A stretch of 37,240 nucleotides of DNA, taken from NCBI GenBank assembly GCA_028278105.1, contig JANQEX010000006.1, positions 1-37,240 of the forward strand, given 5' to 3'. Positions 1 to 6,975 of this stretch are shown piece after piece (the first letter of the stretch is position 1; every line of letters begins with the position of its first letter). The notes beneath the pieces are model-generated. The model was given only the letters and a program-made list of their open reading frames with translations, did not search any database and was not told the origin of the DNA. The position numbers and the translations under genes were made by a program. The stretch is from Alphaproteobacteria bacterium (GTDB lineage: Bacteria > Pseudomonadota > Alphaproteobacteria > UBA9219 > RGZA01).

Positions 1-115
1 GCGGAGAAGCCGGAATCCAGCAACCGCCGAAGGCGGTTGCATGAAGCCTCCGGCTTCATGCTGGACCCTCGGCTGGAGCCTGCCCCCGCGAAAGCGGGGG
101 CCGGGGTGAGAAGTT
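1..115. repeat. Palindromic intergenic repeat, left copy
   Basis: Several nested hairpins follow one another: GCAACCGCC/GGCGGTTGC, ATGAAGCC/GGCTTCAT and CCCCCGC/GCGGGGG, then a T-rich tract. A segment of about 60 bases is repeated almost exactly at 37155-37217. It is a dispersed palindromic element; no coding function is seen. Confidence 0.85.
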
Positions 116-140
116 GTTTTTTTGAGTGAAAAGCTTGTTT

Positions 141-159
141 AATTGAGTCCAGACCCTAA
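141..159. repeat. Short S repeat downstream of the palindrome
   Basis: The word AATTGAGTCCAGACCCTAA recurs, inverted and with small changes, at 37100-37119, and a related inverted pair lies at 9990-10016. Here it contains the stop codon (TAG, minus strand) of the tail-fibre-like gene, so the repeat forms the 3' end of that gene. Confidence 0.55.
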
Positions 160-857
160 TCATGGACGCAGAAGATGTGATAGAAGTACCCGGAATAAGA
201 AGTCACTTTCGCATATGATCCCGTGTAACCACTTGGGCAGCCTGAAACGGTCGAGACCTGTAGCCCCCCGGCGGTCCCACAGACGGCGGTCAAAGTGTTT
301 CCTTTGCATTTCGTGATGGGGGAGTTCATGTCATAAAAGGGGCTGCCGTAATTGCACCACACCTCCCGAAGACCGCATAAAGTGCCGGCGTCCGCAGAGG
401 CCGCGGCGGCCCAGGTCTGGTCGCCGCGCAGATAGGTGGAACTGTCCGCCGCGCCGCTGCCGAGCCGCTCCGCCGGCACCGTGCCGCTGGAAAGGTTCGA
501 GGCGTTCAGCGTGGTAAGGTTCGCGCCGGAGACCGCGGGCAACGTGGCCGGGAACTGTGCCGCCTGTAGCGTGCCGCTGACTTGTGAGGTAAGGCTGATG
601 GCCGCGGTGGTGCAGTTGATCACCGAGCCGTCGGTGGTGCAGAAACTGCCATTCGTCAGCGTACCGACGTTTATGGCCCCGCTGGAGCCGGCATTGACCC
701 AGTCCGTGCCGTTGCAGAACTGCACGACCTTGTAGGTGCTGTTATAGATGACATCGCCTTCATTGCCCGGCGGGGTCGAGCAGTCCGCCGCACGCGCATC
801 TCCTATCCAAAGCGCGAGCGCCAGCACCGCCAGGACAAGGCCAATCCGCCGGCCCAT
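156..857 (-). CDS. Secreted tail-fibre-like protein
   Basis: A protein of about 233 residues with an N-terminal signal peptide (GLVLAVLALALWIGDARA). The middle is Gly/Ser/Thr/Asn-rich and resembles phage tail-fibre and bacterial adhesin stalks (segments such as SGANLTTLNASNLSSGTVP and STYLRGDQTWA). The C-terminal part carries many cysteines (CGLREVWC, CKGNTLTAVC, SGCPSGY, FCVHD), consistent with a disulfide-bonded head outside the cytoplasm. The ATG at 857 overlaps the stop of the upstream gene (TGATG); a GTG one codon earlier is possible. It is probably cotranslated with the 95-residue protein upstream, under the leader at 1151-1328. No phage structural or packaging genes are nearby, so it is likely a host surface protein or a relic. 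The exact function is unknown. Confidence 0.7.
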   Translation of the reverse strand: MGRRIGLVLAVLALALWIGDARAADCSTPPGNEGDVIYNSTYKVVQFCNGTDWVNAGSSGAINVGTLTNGSFCTTDGSVINCTTAAISLTSQVSGTLQAAQFPATLPAVSGANLTTLNASNLSSGTVPAERLGSGAADSSTYLRGDQTWAAAASADAGTLCGLREVWCNYGSPFYDMNSPITKCKGNTLTAVCGTAGGLQVSTVSGCPSGYTGSYAKVTSYSGYFYHIFCVHD

Positions 858-1144
858 CACTCGCCGCCCCGTGCGCCGCCATGGACGGGCAGATGCAAAA
901 CCGCGTCGCCCTGGCGATCCTTGACCGCTTGCCCTGCTTCAAGCCGCTTCACGGCCTGCACGAGACAGATTAGCGCTGCTGTCCCGTCTTTTCCGGCCAA
1001 GGCTTTCTCGGCGGCAGCGATGGCCTCATGCGCCGTGACGCCACAATGCTTTGGCTCCACATCCCGCAGGCCGCCTTGCACGGGCGGCGCGAAAAGGAAT
1101 AGTCCCGCCATTCCCGCAATGATGAGTGACCGGCGAGCGCCCAT
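857..1144 (-). CDS. Small secreted protein of unknown function
   Basis: A 95-residue protein with a positively charged start (MGARRS), a hydrophobic stretch (LIIAGMAGLFLFAPPVQG) that looks like a signal peptide, and then an alpha-helical Ala-rich domain with two cysteines (KHCGVTAHEAIAAAEKAL, ALICLVQAVKRL). The ATG at 1144 was chosen because a strong GGGGGAG ribosome binding site lies 7 bases upstream; a TTG two codons earlier is less likely. Its stop overlaps the start of the tail-fibre-like gene, so the two form an operon. The ribosome binding site lies inside a hairpin of the structured leader, which suggests translational control. No family was recognised. Confidence 0.65.
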   Translation of the reverse strand: MGARRSLIIAGMAGLFLFAPPVQGGLRDVEPKHCGVTAHEAIAAAEKALAGKDGTAALICLVQAVKRLEAGQAVKDRQGDAVLHLPVHGGARGGE

Positions 1145-1150
1145 GCCCAA

Positions 1151-1328
1151 ACTCCCCCTGGTGGCTGGGAGTTAGAAAATCGCTATTAGACGACTGCAGG
1201 GGCCTTTGGCCGTGAGGCTTGGACATACGCCACTGCCTCCCAGCCCGACGGGCCGGAGGCAGCGTTCATCTCGGCAACGCTCGTTTCCGCTAATAGCGAG
1301 GTTTCTACACCCCGGAAACGGCAAAGGC
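1151..1328 (-). ncRNA. Structured leader RNA element, copy 1
   Basis: Read on the minus strand, the element starts with a CGGC-CTTT-GCCG hairpin, then GGGGTGTAGAAA, TCGCTATTAG-type sequence, internal hairpins, and the complementary arm CTAATAGCGA-TTTTCTAACTCCC. The arms at 1290-1313 and 1168-1189 pair over about 20 bases. The last arm (AACTCCC) can instead pair with GGGGAGTT at 1150-1157, the ribosome binding site of the gene at 1144. The internal hairpin CTCC-GGCCC/GGGCT-GGGAG and the GCAG/CTGC stem match copies 2 and 3 in position but not in sequence. The conserved unpaired words are CGTATGTCCA and AAAGG. The element is inferred to be a cis-regulatory RNA. Confidence 0.6.
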
Positions 1329-1329
1329 C

Positions 1330-1388
1330 GTCTCCACAAAAATACTGCGGAATTCATGGGTGCAGGTCAACTCGTATTTTGCGGAGAC
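1330..1388. other. Imperfect inverted repeat (1330-1345 with 1374-1388)
   Basis: GTCTCCACAAAAATAC pairs with GTATTTTGCGGAGAC, giving a stem of about 15 bp with one mismatch and one bulge. It lies between the exporter gene end and leader copy 1, so it could be a terminator or part of the upstream leader. Confidence 0.5.
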
Positions 1389-1420
1389 CGGGATCGATAA
1401 ACGACGCCGGATTTTGTCCG

Positions 1421-1469
1421 GGAGTTCAGGCCCGGACCGGCCCCCGGTTACAGGGCATGTCCTGACTCC
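1421..1469. terminator. Inverted repeat downstream of the exporter genes
   Basis: GGAGTTCAGG (1421-1430) pairs with CCTGACTCC (1461-1469), with a second GC-rich helix inside. It lies just past the stop of the yjjB-like gene and may terminate that minus-strand operon. There is no clear T-run, so the call is tentative. Confidence 0.35.
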
Positions 1470-1485
1470 GCCCTTCAGGCCGCCC

Positions 1486-1953
1486 CTACAAACTGCGCCC
1501 TTTTGAAATATGCATGGGCAGAACCAGCCCGGTGCCGATGGCGCAAAGGGTGAAGAAGACCCGCAATATGTCCTGCATGGCGGCCAGGACGGCGCCGTCG
1601 GCGTCGGAAACATGCGGCGCGGTCAGCGCGAAAAGTCCCAGAATGGCTTTCGACATGAACGCGCCCGGCACCATCGGGATGCAGCCGCAAAGCGCGATCT
1701 CGTGCCCCGACGAGCCCAGTCTTTGCTTCAGCATCCCGGCCGCGAGCGACACCGACAGGGCGGCGGCGAAGGACGCGCCCTCAAGGCTCCATCCGCCTTC
1801 AAGCCCCAGCGTGCGGACGTAAAGCGCGAACGCGCCCGCGGCCGCGCACCACAACAGGTCCCGCCGCCGGAAATTGAACAGATAGCCGAACCCGGCGGCG
1901 GCGAGTCCGCCGAAAAACGCCGGCGCGAAAAGGTCCAACAGCGCCGCGGTCAT
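1486..1953 (-). CDS. yjjB: Threonine/serine exporter family, small subunit (YjjB-like)
   Basis: A 155-residue, strongly hydrophobic protein with about four or five membrane segments (for example LLWCAAAGAFALYV, SFAAALSVSLAAG and the C-terminal VFFTLCAIGTGLVLPMH). It matches the second half of ThrE exporters (DUF3815 type), which in E. coli is the separate protein YjjB of about 157 residues. YjjP and YjjB act together; the E. coli pair has been linked to succinate export and the actinobacterial fusion ThrE to threonine/serine export. The substrate here is unknown. The ATG at 1953 overlaps the stop of the yjjP-like gene (ATGA), indicating translational coupling. Confidence 0.85.
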   Translation of the reverse strand: MTAALLDLFAPAFFGGLAAAGFGYLFNFRRRDLLWCAAAGAFALYVRTLGLEGGWSLEGASFAAALSVSLAAGMLKQRLGSSGHEIALCGCIPMVPGAFMSKAILGLFALTAPHVSDADGAVLAAMQDILRVFFTLCAIGTGLVLPMHISKGRSL

Positions 1954-2750
1954 CGGGTGAGCCCCAGCATGAAGCTCGCCACCCAGATGCCGGTGGTGGC
2001 GAAAACCATCACCATCAGCACCGCCACCGCCCGCGCGCTGCCAAGGGTGGGATAGCCGTCGATGATGTCCGTCTGCGCGTTGGTGGCGGGCACGCCCGGC
2101 ACCAGCAGGAGGGTGGGCGCGATCAGGGCCATGTCCACCGTGGCGCTGCCGGCTTCCTGGGCGAAAAACCCGCCCAGAAAGCTGCCCGCCAGCGCCACCA
2201 GCGCCGTGATGACGTACAGGTTCATGCCGTGCCTGCGCAGGACATGGCGCAGATGCTGGGCGAGCGTGGCGGCGGCGAAGACGGCGGCGAAGGTCACCGC
2301 GTCGCCCTGCAAAAGCATGGCGAAGGCCGCGCAGGCCAGTCCCACCGCCAGCGCCACGCACAGGGGCGGATGGCGGCCGGTTTCCTTTTTGATGCGGTCG
2401 AGCCCGGAAGAAAAGGCCACGGCGTCCATGCCGTTTTTTTCGGCCGCGAGCGCGAGGGCCTTCACGGCTTCGCTCATGCGGTGGTTGACGCCCGGCGCGT
2501 GGAAATTGGCCATGGACGAGACAAGCTGTCCCTCCCGGCCCACCGTGATGTTCATCGAGGCGTAACCGAGCCGGAAGCCGCCAAACGTCCCGCCCATCGC
2601 GCGCACCGCGATTTCGGCGAATTCGTACACCACCCGCGCGCGCGCGCCGCTTTCCATCAGCATCGCGGCGCCCCGCATGGCGGCGAGGGCGATTGTCTCG
2701 GCCTCGGCTTTCCGGGCGGCGGGGACCGAATCGGACGGGGAATCCTGCAT
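1950..2750 (-). CDS. yjjP: Threonine/serine exporter family, large subunit (YjjP-like)
   Basis: A 266-residue protein. The N-terminal half is soluble and ThrE-like (AMRGAAMLMESGARARVVYEF) and the C-terminal half has about five membrane segments (PLCVALAVGLACAAFAMLL, YVITALVALAGSFLGGFF, VAVLMVMVFATTGIWVASF). The motif LLLVPGVPATNAQTDIIDGY matches the conserved PG-P-N-D loop of DUF1212/ThrE proteins. Its length matches E. coli YjjP (about 256). It forms a two-gene inner-membrane exporter operon with the overlapping yjjB-like gene. No clear ribosome binding site precedes the ATG at 2750. Confidence 0.87.
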   Translation of the reverse strand: MQDSPSDSVPAARKAEAETIALAAMRGAAMLMESGARARVVYEFAEIAVRAMGGTFGGFRLGYASMNITVGREGQLVSSMANFHAPGVNHRMSEAVKALALAAEKNGMDAVAFSSGLDRIKKETGRHPPLCVALAVGLACAAFAMLLQGDAVTFAAVFAAATLAQHLRHVLRRHGMNLYVITALVALAGSFLGGFFAQEAGSATVDMALIAPTLLLVPGVPATNAQTDIIDGYPTLGSARAVAVLMVMVFATTGIWVASFMLGLTR

Positions 2751-2819
2751 GGGAATCTTTTAGGTGGTTTGGCTCCGGCGCGGAAGAGGCCGCGTGAATC
2801 CTGGTTTGGGCCGGGATTC

Positions 2820-2880
2820 TCTTGAAGGGTCATAAGGGGCGAAAGGGTCAAGGACCCTCTTGACCCTTTCATAAAACCCC
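2820..2880. repeat. GGGTC-type degenerate hairpin (family A)
   Basis: A purine-rich arm with repeated GGGTC words is followed by a pyrimidine arm with GACCC words. GAAAGGGTCAA (2841-2851) pairs perfectly with TTGACCCTTTC (2860-2870). The same family recurs near 4663, 10838, 24011, 25852 and 36120. It lies upstream of yjjP; its role is unknown. Confidence 0.8.
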
Positions 2881-3265
2881 ACCCCTTAATCCCCTCCCTT
2901 CCGCCTCCGCTCTTCAAGCTTCGGCGGACGGGCTTGCTCCAAGGACCTCGGCGTAGCCGAAGGCGAAGACGGGCAAGGGGAGGGGAAATTCTTCCTCTCC
3001 CCTTGGGGGAGAGGTTGCAAGAACTTGGGTTTAGACGCGAAGCGGCTAAACCCTTAGTTCTTGCTGGTGAGGGGTTCCCTTCCCTACCCCTCTCCGCCTT
3101 TGCTCTACGCGCTTCAGCGGACGAGCTTCCTTCAAGGACCTCGCCGTAGCTTTAGCGAAGGCGGGCCAAAGGGAGGGGGCATGTGACTTTCATCCCCCTC
3201 TTGTGTGTTTGCCTCCGCAAGCTTCGGCGCGACGAATAGCCAAGACCCCGGCATAGCCGGGCGCG
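2881..3265. repeat. Dispersed TTCGGCG/GGACCTCGGCG repeats and GC-rich stretches
   Basis: There are three partial copies of one dispersed element (words AAGCTTCGGCG, CGGACGAGCTTC, AAGGACCTCGGCGTAGC) separated by C-rich and G-rich tracts. Related copies lie at 10560-10660, 10780-10825 and 19270-19345. Apart from the weak peptide at 3190-3303 I see no gene here. Confidence 0.65.
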
Positions 3266-3303
3266 GTCTGCCTGACTTTGCCTTTGCAGGTACACGGCAT
3301 CAT
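3190..3303 (-). CDS. Possible small cysteine-containing peptide
   Basis: A 37-residue reading frame beginning MMPCTCKGKVRQTAPG. An AAGGA ribosome binding site lies about 9 bases upstream of the first ATG. The first 16 residues and the preceding 100 bases are almost identical in the second copy at 10477. After residue 16 the two copies diverge because a dispersed repeat is joined on. The peptide is divergent from the membrane protein at 3569, with the structured element between them. It could be real, but conservation may instead reflect the nucleic acid. Function unknown. Confidence 0.3.
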   Translation of the reverse strand: MMPCTCKGKVRQTAPGYAGVLAIRRAEACGGKHTRGG

Positions 3304-3347
3304 TTTTCTGTTTCCTTCCCGCGCCGGTTTGCCTAATCTGTGCGGCG

Positions 3348-3563
3348 AGGCGGTTAGTCCCGCCTTGGGGCATTAGAACCCTTGCTGTAACCGGTTGTGT
3401 GACCGTTCTCGCACTCCTCGGCCTTCGGGTCGGGGAGGCACAGGCGCATGTACAGGGCGAAAGCCTAAAGGCCTGCGCGGCCTCTCTCTGAGTAGGTTTG
3501 TAAACTCCCCGGCCACCAGAGGGGTTGGCTCTCTGGTCGGCCATTTTCCTTAAACCGGGGAGT
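3348..3563 (+). ncRNA. Structured leader RNA element, copy 2
   Basis: It opens with hairpin AGGCGG/CCGCCTT (3348-3366), then GGGGCATTAGAACC. Internal hairpins follow: CTCCTCGGCC-TTCG-GGTCGGGGAG (UUCG-type loop) and GGGC-GAAA-GCCT (GNRA loop) inside a CAGG/CCTG stem. The far arm GGTTTGTAAACTCCCC closes the element. ACTCCCCGG (3504-3512) is perfectly complementary to CCGGGGAGT (3555-3563), which holds the ribosome binding site of the membrane protein at 3569. A CCAGAG/CTCTGG hairpin sits between them. Both stable tetraloops appear on this strand, which favours it as the transcribed one. The outer long-range helix is weaker here than in copies 1 and 3. Confidence 0.65.
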
Positions 3564-3568
3564 ACATC

Positions 3569-3757
3569 ATGATGACCTACCTTTCCGCACTTCTGACCGA
3601 GTCGGTCCTTTACCCGTTCATGTTTATGTGTTTCGTCGCGGCGGCGACGCTCATGGCTGTCGGCTATCACCAGCGCATGCAGGTGCTGGAAAAGCAGAAC
3701 AACGAAATCCTTGCCCTGCTCCGGCGCATGGCCGGCGTCCCGCAGGAAAAAGACTGA
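3569..3757 (+). CDS. Small single-span membrane protein, paralogue A
   Basis: A 62-residue protein. One membrane helix covers about residues 14-33 (FMFMCFVAAATLMAVGY) and a heptad-like helix follows (RMQVLEKQNNEILALLRRM), so it may oligomerise at the inner membrane. Residues 18-53 are identical to paralogue B at 10021-10209, while both ends differ. The GGGGAG ribosome binding site lies 6 bases before the ATG at 3569 and is sequestered by the leader element; a second ATG follows directly. No known family was recognised. Small hydrophobic proteins under RNA control include type I toxins and stress peptides, but nothing here proves that role. Confidence 0.7.
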   Translation: MMTYLSALLTESVLYPFMFMCFVAAATLMAVGYHQRMQVLEKQNNEILALLRRMAGVPQEKD

Positions 3758-3765
3758 CGCGGCAG

Positions 3766-3779
3766 GGTTTGCGCAAACC
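3766..3779. terminator. Perfect 14-bp palindrome between convergent genes
   Basis: GGTTTGCGCAAACC lies between the ends of the small membrane protein gene and the convergent Crp/Fnr gene. The position suits a bidirectional terminator, but there is no T-run. Confidence 0.35.
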
Positions 3780-3849
3780 GCATTCTCGCAACGATGAGTC
3801 GACTGCCTTTGCCCGTCCGCGCAAGTCCTGCATGGAATAGAGCTTCAGG

Positions 3850-4596
3850 TCACGCTTTCCCGGCAACGGCCTTCTTGACCGCCTCGTGCTCGGCGCAGGC
3901 GCCGGCGATGGAGCAATGGGCGCAGGTGAAGCGCTCCAGGCGCGGCAGGTCCACGAACGCCACCCGCGCGCCCTTGACGTCCAGTCCGTGCGGCCGCAGG
4001 CGGGCCAGCGCCCGCGAGAAGGTTTCCAGCTCGATGCCAAGGCGCGAGGCGATCAGGGTTTTGCTGTAGGGCAGGGTGAAGCCGTTGGGATCAAAGCCGT
4101 AAAGCGCGCAAAGCCGCTCGAAGAAGCAGGCCACCTGCTGCGGCGCGGTCATGGTGGCCTTGTGCTCCACCTCCAGCGCCCGGATATGCGCCCGCCGGGA
4201 CAGCAGCGCCAGAAGATTCAGGGCGAAACCGGGATTCCGCCGCGCCGCGTCCACCAGCCAGCCCGCGGAGAATTCCAGAAGCCGCGCCTCCTTCACCGCC
4301 AGCGCGTTGAAAAGACGGGCCGCCGCCGGACGCAGCACGTCGGTTTCGCCCAGCATGTCGCCCGCGATCAGCACCTCGGCCGTCACCTCGCGGCCCTCGG
4401 CGCTTTCCCGGAAAAGCTGCACCGCCCCGTCGGTGACGATATAGACATGTTCAACCGGGTCGCCGTAACGGAATACGTGATGGCCCGCCGGCAGGGTCCG
4501 CGGCTTTCCTTCCGCGAGAAGCGCGGCGCAGGTCTCGGCGGCGAGCCCCTCGAAAAGAGGCTTCCGGCAAAGCGCGGCGGAAAGGGATTGAGCCAT
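3850..4596 (-). CDS. Crp/Fnr-family regulator with C-terminal cysteine cluster
   Basis: A 248-residue protein. A cyclic-nucleotide-binding-type beta-roll covers about residues 12-120 (AGHHVFRYGDPVEHVYIVTDGAVQLF), then a dimer helix and a winged helix-turn-helix at about 175-203 (LPYSKTLIASRLGI, ETFSRALARL). Cysteines 225, 228 and 234 (CAHCSIAGAC) form a C-x2-C-x5-C motif like the iron-sulfur motif of E. coli FNR, but at the C-terminus, where Bacillus Fnr carries its cluster ligands. A redox or oxygen sensor is therefore inferred. The ATG at 4596 is preceded by GGGGGA at good spacing; a GTG at 4629 is less likely. The target genes are unknown; the regulator is divergent from metXW. Confidence 0.85.
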   Translation of the reverse strand: MAQSLSAALCRKPLFEGLAAETCAALLAEGKPRTLPAGHHVFRYGDPVEHVYIVTDGAVQLFRESAEGREVTAEVLIAGDMLGETDVLRPAAARLFNALAVKEARLLEFSAGWLVDAARRNPGFALNLLALLSRRAHIRALEVEHKATMTAPQQVACFFERLCALYGFDPNGFTLPYSKTLIASRLGIELETFSRALARLRPHGLDVKGARVAFVDLPRLERFTCAHCSIAGACAEHEAVKKAVAGKA

Positions 4597-4662
4597 GATG
4601 TCCCCCGGCGCAAAAGGCGCTTTTTTCACTATAGGGGAGATGAAAGCCCCACGCCAGTAAAA

Positions 4663-4767
4663 GGGGCGGAAGGGTCTTGAGGGCCGAAAGGGTCAACAAG
4701 GCATGGCGGACCCTCTTGCCCCTTCCGACCCTTTTGACCCTGCTTATGACCCTTTCGCCCCTCTTCC
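4663..4767. repeat. GGGTC-type degenerate hairpin (family A)
   Basis: The left arm AAGGGGCGGAAGGGTC... pairs in several registers with a right arm rich in TTGACCC and GACCC words. It lies between the divergent Crp/Fnr and metXW genes, so any metXW promoter and leader must pass through or around it. Confidence 0.75.
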
Positions 4768-4811
4768 TCATGCCGGTTGCCCCGGCGCGCGCAACAGGGC
4801 AGATTCGCACC

Positions 4812-6725
4812 ATGACCTTTCCATTCTCGTCCTTGCCTTCTCCCTCCCACGGGGATTTCGACCCCGCCGCTTTGCCCGGCCGGCGCGTGCGCATTCCGGG
4901 CCCGCTGAAGCTGGATTGCGGCGGGCATTTGCGCGATTACTGGATCGCCTGGCAGACCTACGGGCAACTGAACGCGGACAAAAGCAACGCCGTCTTCATC
5001 TGCCACGCGCTGACCGGCGACCAGTTCGTGGCCGAGAACCACCCCGTCACCGGCAAGCCCGGCTGGTGGGAGACGGTGGTGGGGGACGGCAAGGTGATCG
5101 ACACGCGCCGTTTCTTCGTGATCTGCGCCAACGTGCTGGGCGGCTGCATGGGCAGCGCGGGGCCGCGCACCATCAATCCCGCGACCGGCAAGCCTTACGC
5201 GCTGGATTTTCCGGTCATCACCATCAACGACATGGCCCGCGCGCACAAGGCGCTGATCGACCATCTGGGCATCCCGAAGATATTCCTCATCATCGGCGGA
5301 TCGATGGGCGGCATGCAGGCCCTGGCCTTCGCCGCCCTGTTCCCGCGGGCCACCGGAGCCTGCGCCGCCATCGCCACCGCCGCCCGCCATTCGGCCCAGA
5401 ATATCGCCTTCGGCGAGGTGGGGCGGCAGGCCATCCTGGCCGATCCCGCCTGGAGCGGCGGCGGCTATATCGTCCAAAAAACCCTGCCGTCGGCGGGGCT
5501 TTCCGTGGCGCGCATGGCCGCCCATATCACCTATCTGTCGGAAGCCGCCTTGCAGCGCAAGTTCGGCCGCAAGCTGCAGGACCGCCCGGCCGTCTCCTTC
5601 GGCTTCGACGCCGATTTTCAGGTGGAATCCTATCTGCGCCATCAGGGTCACAGCTTCGTGGCGCGCTTCGATCCCAATTCCTATCTCTACATCACCCGCG
5701 CGATTGATTACTTCGACCTTGCCGCCGATCTGGGCGGCGGCCGGCTGGCCGATGCCTTCGGCGGCACGCCGACGCGTTTTTTCGCGTGCAGCTTCACCAG
5801 CGACTGGCTCTACCCCACCTCCGAGTCCCGCCATCTGGTGCGGGCGCTGGCCGCGGCGGGCGCGCCGGTTTCCTTCGTGGAGATCGAAAGCGACAAGGGC
5901 CACGACGCCTTTTTGCTGGACGAGCCGGAATTTCACCGGCAACTGGCGGGGTTTATTCGGGGGTGCGAGGAGATGCAGGTTCGAAGGGACGAAGGTGCGA
6001 AGGTTCGAGGGTGCGAGGGTTCGGGGGGTCGCGGGTTCGGGGACACGAGGGTGCGTGGGCGTGAAAGTTCGCGGGGATTTTTGTTTCCTCGAACCTCCGA
6101 ACCCCCGAACCCGCGAACCCCCGAACCCCTCGCCCCCGAATTGCAACTCATCGCCAACATCATTCCCGCGAACGCCCGCGTGCTGGACGTGGGCTGCGGC
6201 GACGGCGTGCTGCTGGACTGGCTGCGCGTCCACAAGGACGTGACCGGCTGCGGGCTGGAGATCGACCGCAAGCGGGTGGAGGACGCCATCGCCCGCGGCC
6301 TTCCGGTCATTCAGGGCGACGCCGACACCGACCTTTCCACCTATCCCGACGACGCCTTCGATGTCGCGGTCCTGAACCGCACGCTGACCGAGTTGCGCGA
6401 GCCGCTGGAGGTGGTCCGGGCGCTGCGCCGCCTGGCTTTCCGCGTGATCGTGGCGGTGCCGAATTTCGCCCATTGGCGGGCGCGCCTCAGCCTTGGGGTC
6501 CGGGGCCGCGCGCCGGTGACGCCGGCCCTGCCCCATGAATGGTATAATTCCCCCAATATCCGCTTCTGCGCGCTGGACGATTTTGCCGGTTTCGCCGAAG
6601 AGGCGGGGATGCGCGTGGAGCAGGCGCTGTTTCTGGACGCCGCGGACCGTCCCCTGCCGCCGCTCCTGCGCCCGGCCGCCAATCTGCTGGCGGCGTCGGG
6701 GTTATACGTGCTGGAGAGGGTGTAG
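4812..6725 (+). CDS. metXW: MetX-MetW fusion (homoserine O-acyltransferase plus MetW)
   Basis: A 637-residue protein. Residues 1-383 form an alpha/beta-hydrolase of the MetX type, which acylates L-homoserine from an acyl-CoA in methionine synthesis. The nucleophile is Ser164 (GGSMGGMQ), with the Asp of SDWLYP and the His of GHDAFLL. Residues about 441-637 are MetW, with SAM-binding-type motif VLDVGCGDG and family motifs [10 protein letters not shown] and [12 protein letters not shown]. metX and metW are normally separate adjacent genes. Here residues about 384-440 are encoded by a GGTTCG-type repeat, giving an Arg/Gly- then Pro-rich linker with no stop. The ATG at 4812 fits the start of MetX proteins; upstream in-frame sequence is only repeat. 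An ATG at the linker (5973) could allow separate MetW translation, but its ribosome site is too close. Confidence 0.88.
   Translation: MTFPFSSLPSPSHGDFDPAALPGRRVRIPGPLKLDCGGHLRDYWIAWQTYGQLNADKSNAVFICHALTGDQFVAENHPVTGKPGWWETVVGDGKVIDTRRFFVICANVLGGCMGSAGPRTINPATGKPYALDFPVITINDMARAHKALIDHLGIPKIFLIIGGSMGGMQALAFAALFPRATGACAAIATAARHSAQNIAFGEVGRQAILADPAWSGGGYIVQKTLPSAGLSVARMAAHITYLSEAALQRKFGRKLQDRPAVSFGFDADFQVESYLRHQGHSFVARFDPNSYLYITRAIDYFDLAADLGGGRLADAFGGTPTRFFACSFTSDWLYPTSESRHLVRALAAAGAPVSFVEIESDKGHDAFLLDEPEFHRQLAGFIRGCEEMQVRRDEGAKVRGCEGSGGRGFGDTRVRGRESSRGFLFPRTSEPPNPRTPEPLAPELQLIANIIPANARVLDVGCGDGVLLDWLRVHKDVTGCGLEIDRKRVEDAIARGLPVIQGDADTDLSTYPDDAFDVAVLNRTLTELREPLEVVRALRRLAFRVIVAVPNFAHWRARLSLGVRGRAPVTPALPHEWYNSPNIRFCALDDFAGFAEEAGMRVEQALFLDAADRPLPPLLRPAANLLAASGLYVLERV
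5980..6135. repeat. GGTTCG-type degenerate hairpin inside metXW (family B)
   Basis: The purine arm is an imperfect tandem array of about 9-nt words (AAGGTTCGAGGGTGCGA and similar). The complementary pyrimidine arm has CGAACC words (CCTCGAACCTCCGAACCC). Both arms are translated in frame as the linker between MetX and MetW. A second copy of this family lies just after the gene at 6726-6972. Confidence 0.85.
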
Positions 6726-6972
6726 GGTTGGAGGTTCGGAGGTGCGGAGGTTCGGAGGTGCGAAGGTTCAGAGGTTCATGGGTTCAAAGGTTCAGGGATT
6801 TGGAGGTCAACGGTGCAGGGGGCCGAAGGTTCGGAGGTGCGAAGGTACGAGGGTACGTGGGTGCGAAGGGTCGGAGGTTCATAGGGACAAAGGTTCAAAG
6901 GAAAGGGTTTTTCACTCTGAACCCCTGAACCTTTGAACCTTCGCACCTCCGACCCTCCGAACCTTCGAACCT
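6726..6972. repeat. GGTTCG-type degenerate hairpin between convergent metXW and ackA
   Basis: About 170 bases of degenerate GGTTCGGAGGTGCGAA words are followed by the complementary CCTTTGAACC/CCTCCGAACC arm. It fills the whole gap between two convergent stop codons, so it probably works as a bidirectional terminator. It is the same family as the in-frame linker of metXW. Confidence 0.85.
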
Positions 6973-6975
6973 TTT

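Noticed and set aside
2934-3149. Short plus-strand frame in the repeat region upstream of the membrane protein
   Set aside because: It consists almost entirely of dispersed repeats and low-complexity Arg/Ala sequence.
3190-3563. Retron or reverse-transcriptase-linked RNA
   Set aside because: No reverse transcriptase gene lies near any of the three elements.
4629-6536. Open frame of 635 codons on the minus strand
   Set aside because: It lies opposite metXW, has no recognisable domain, and is Arg/Gly/His-rich as expected from the reverse strand of a GC-rich gene.
5980-6972. CRISPR array
   Set aside because: The words are degenerate and contiguous, without spacers of constant length, and form a large palindrome; no cas genes.
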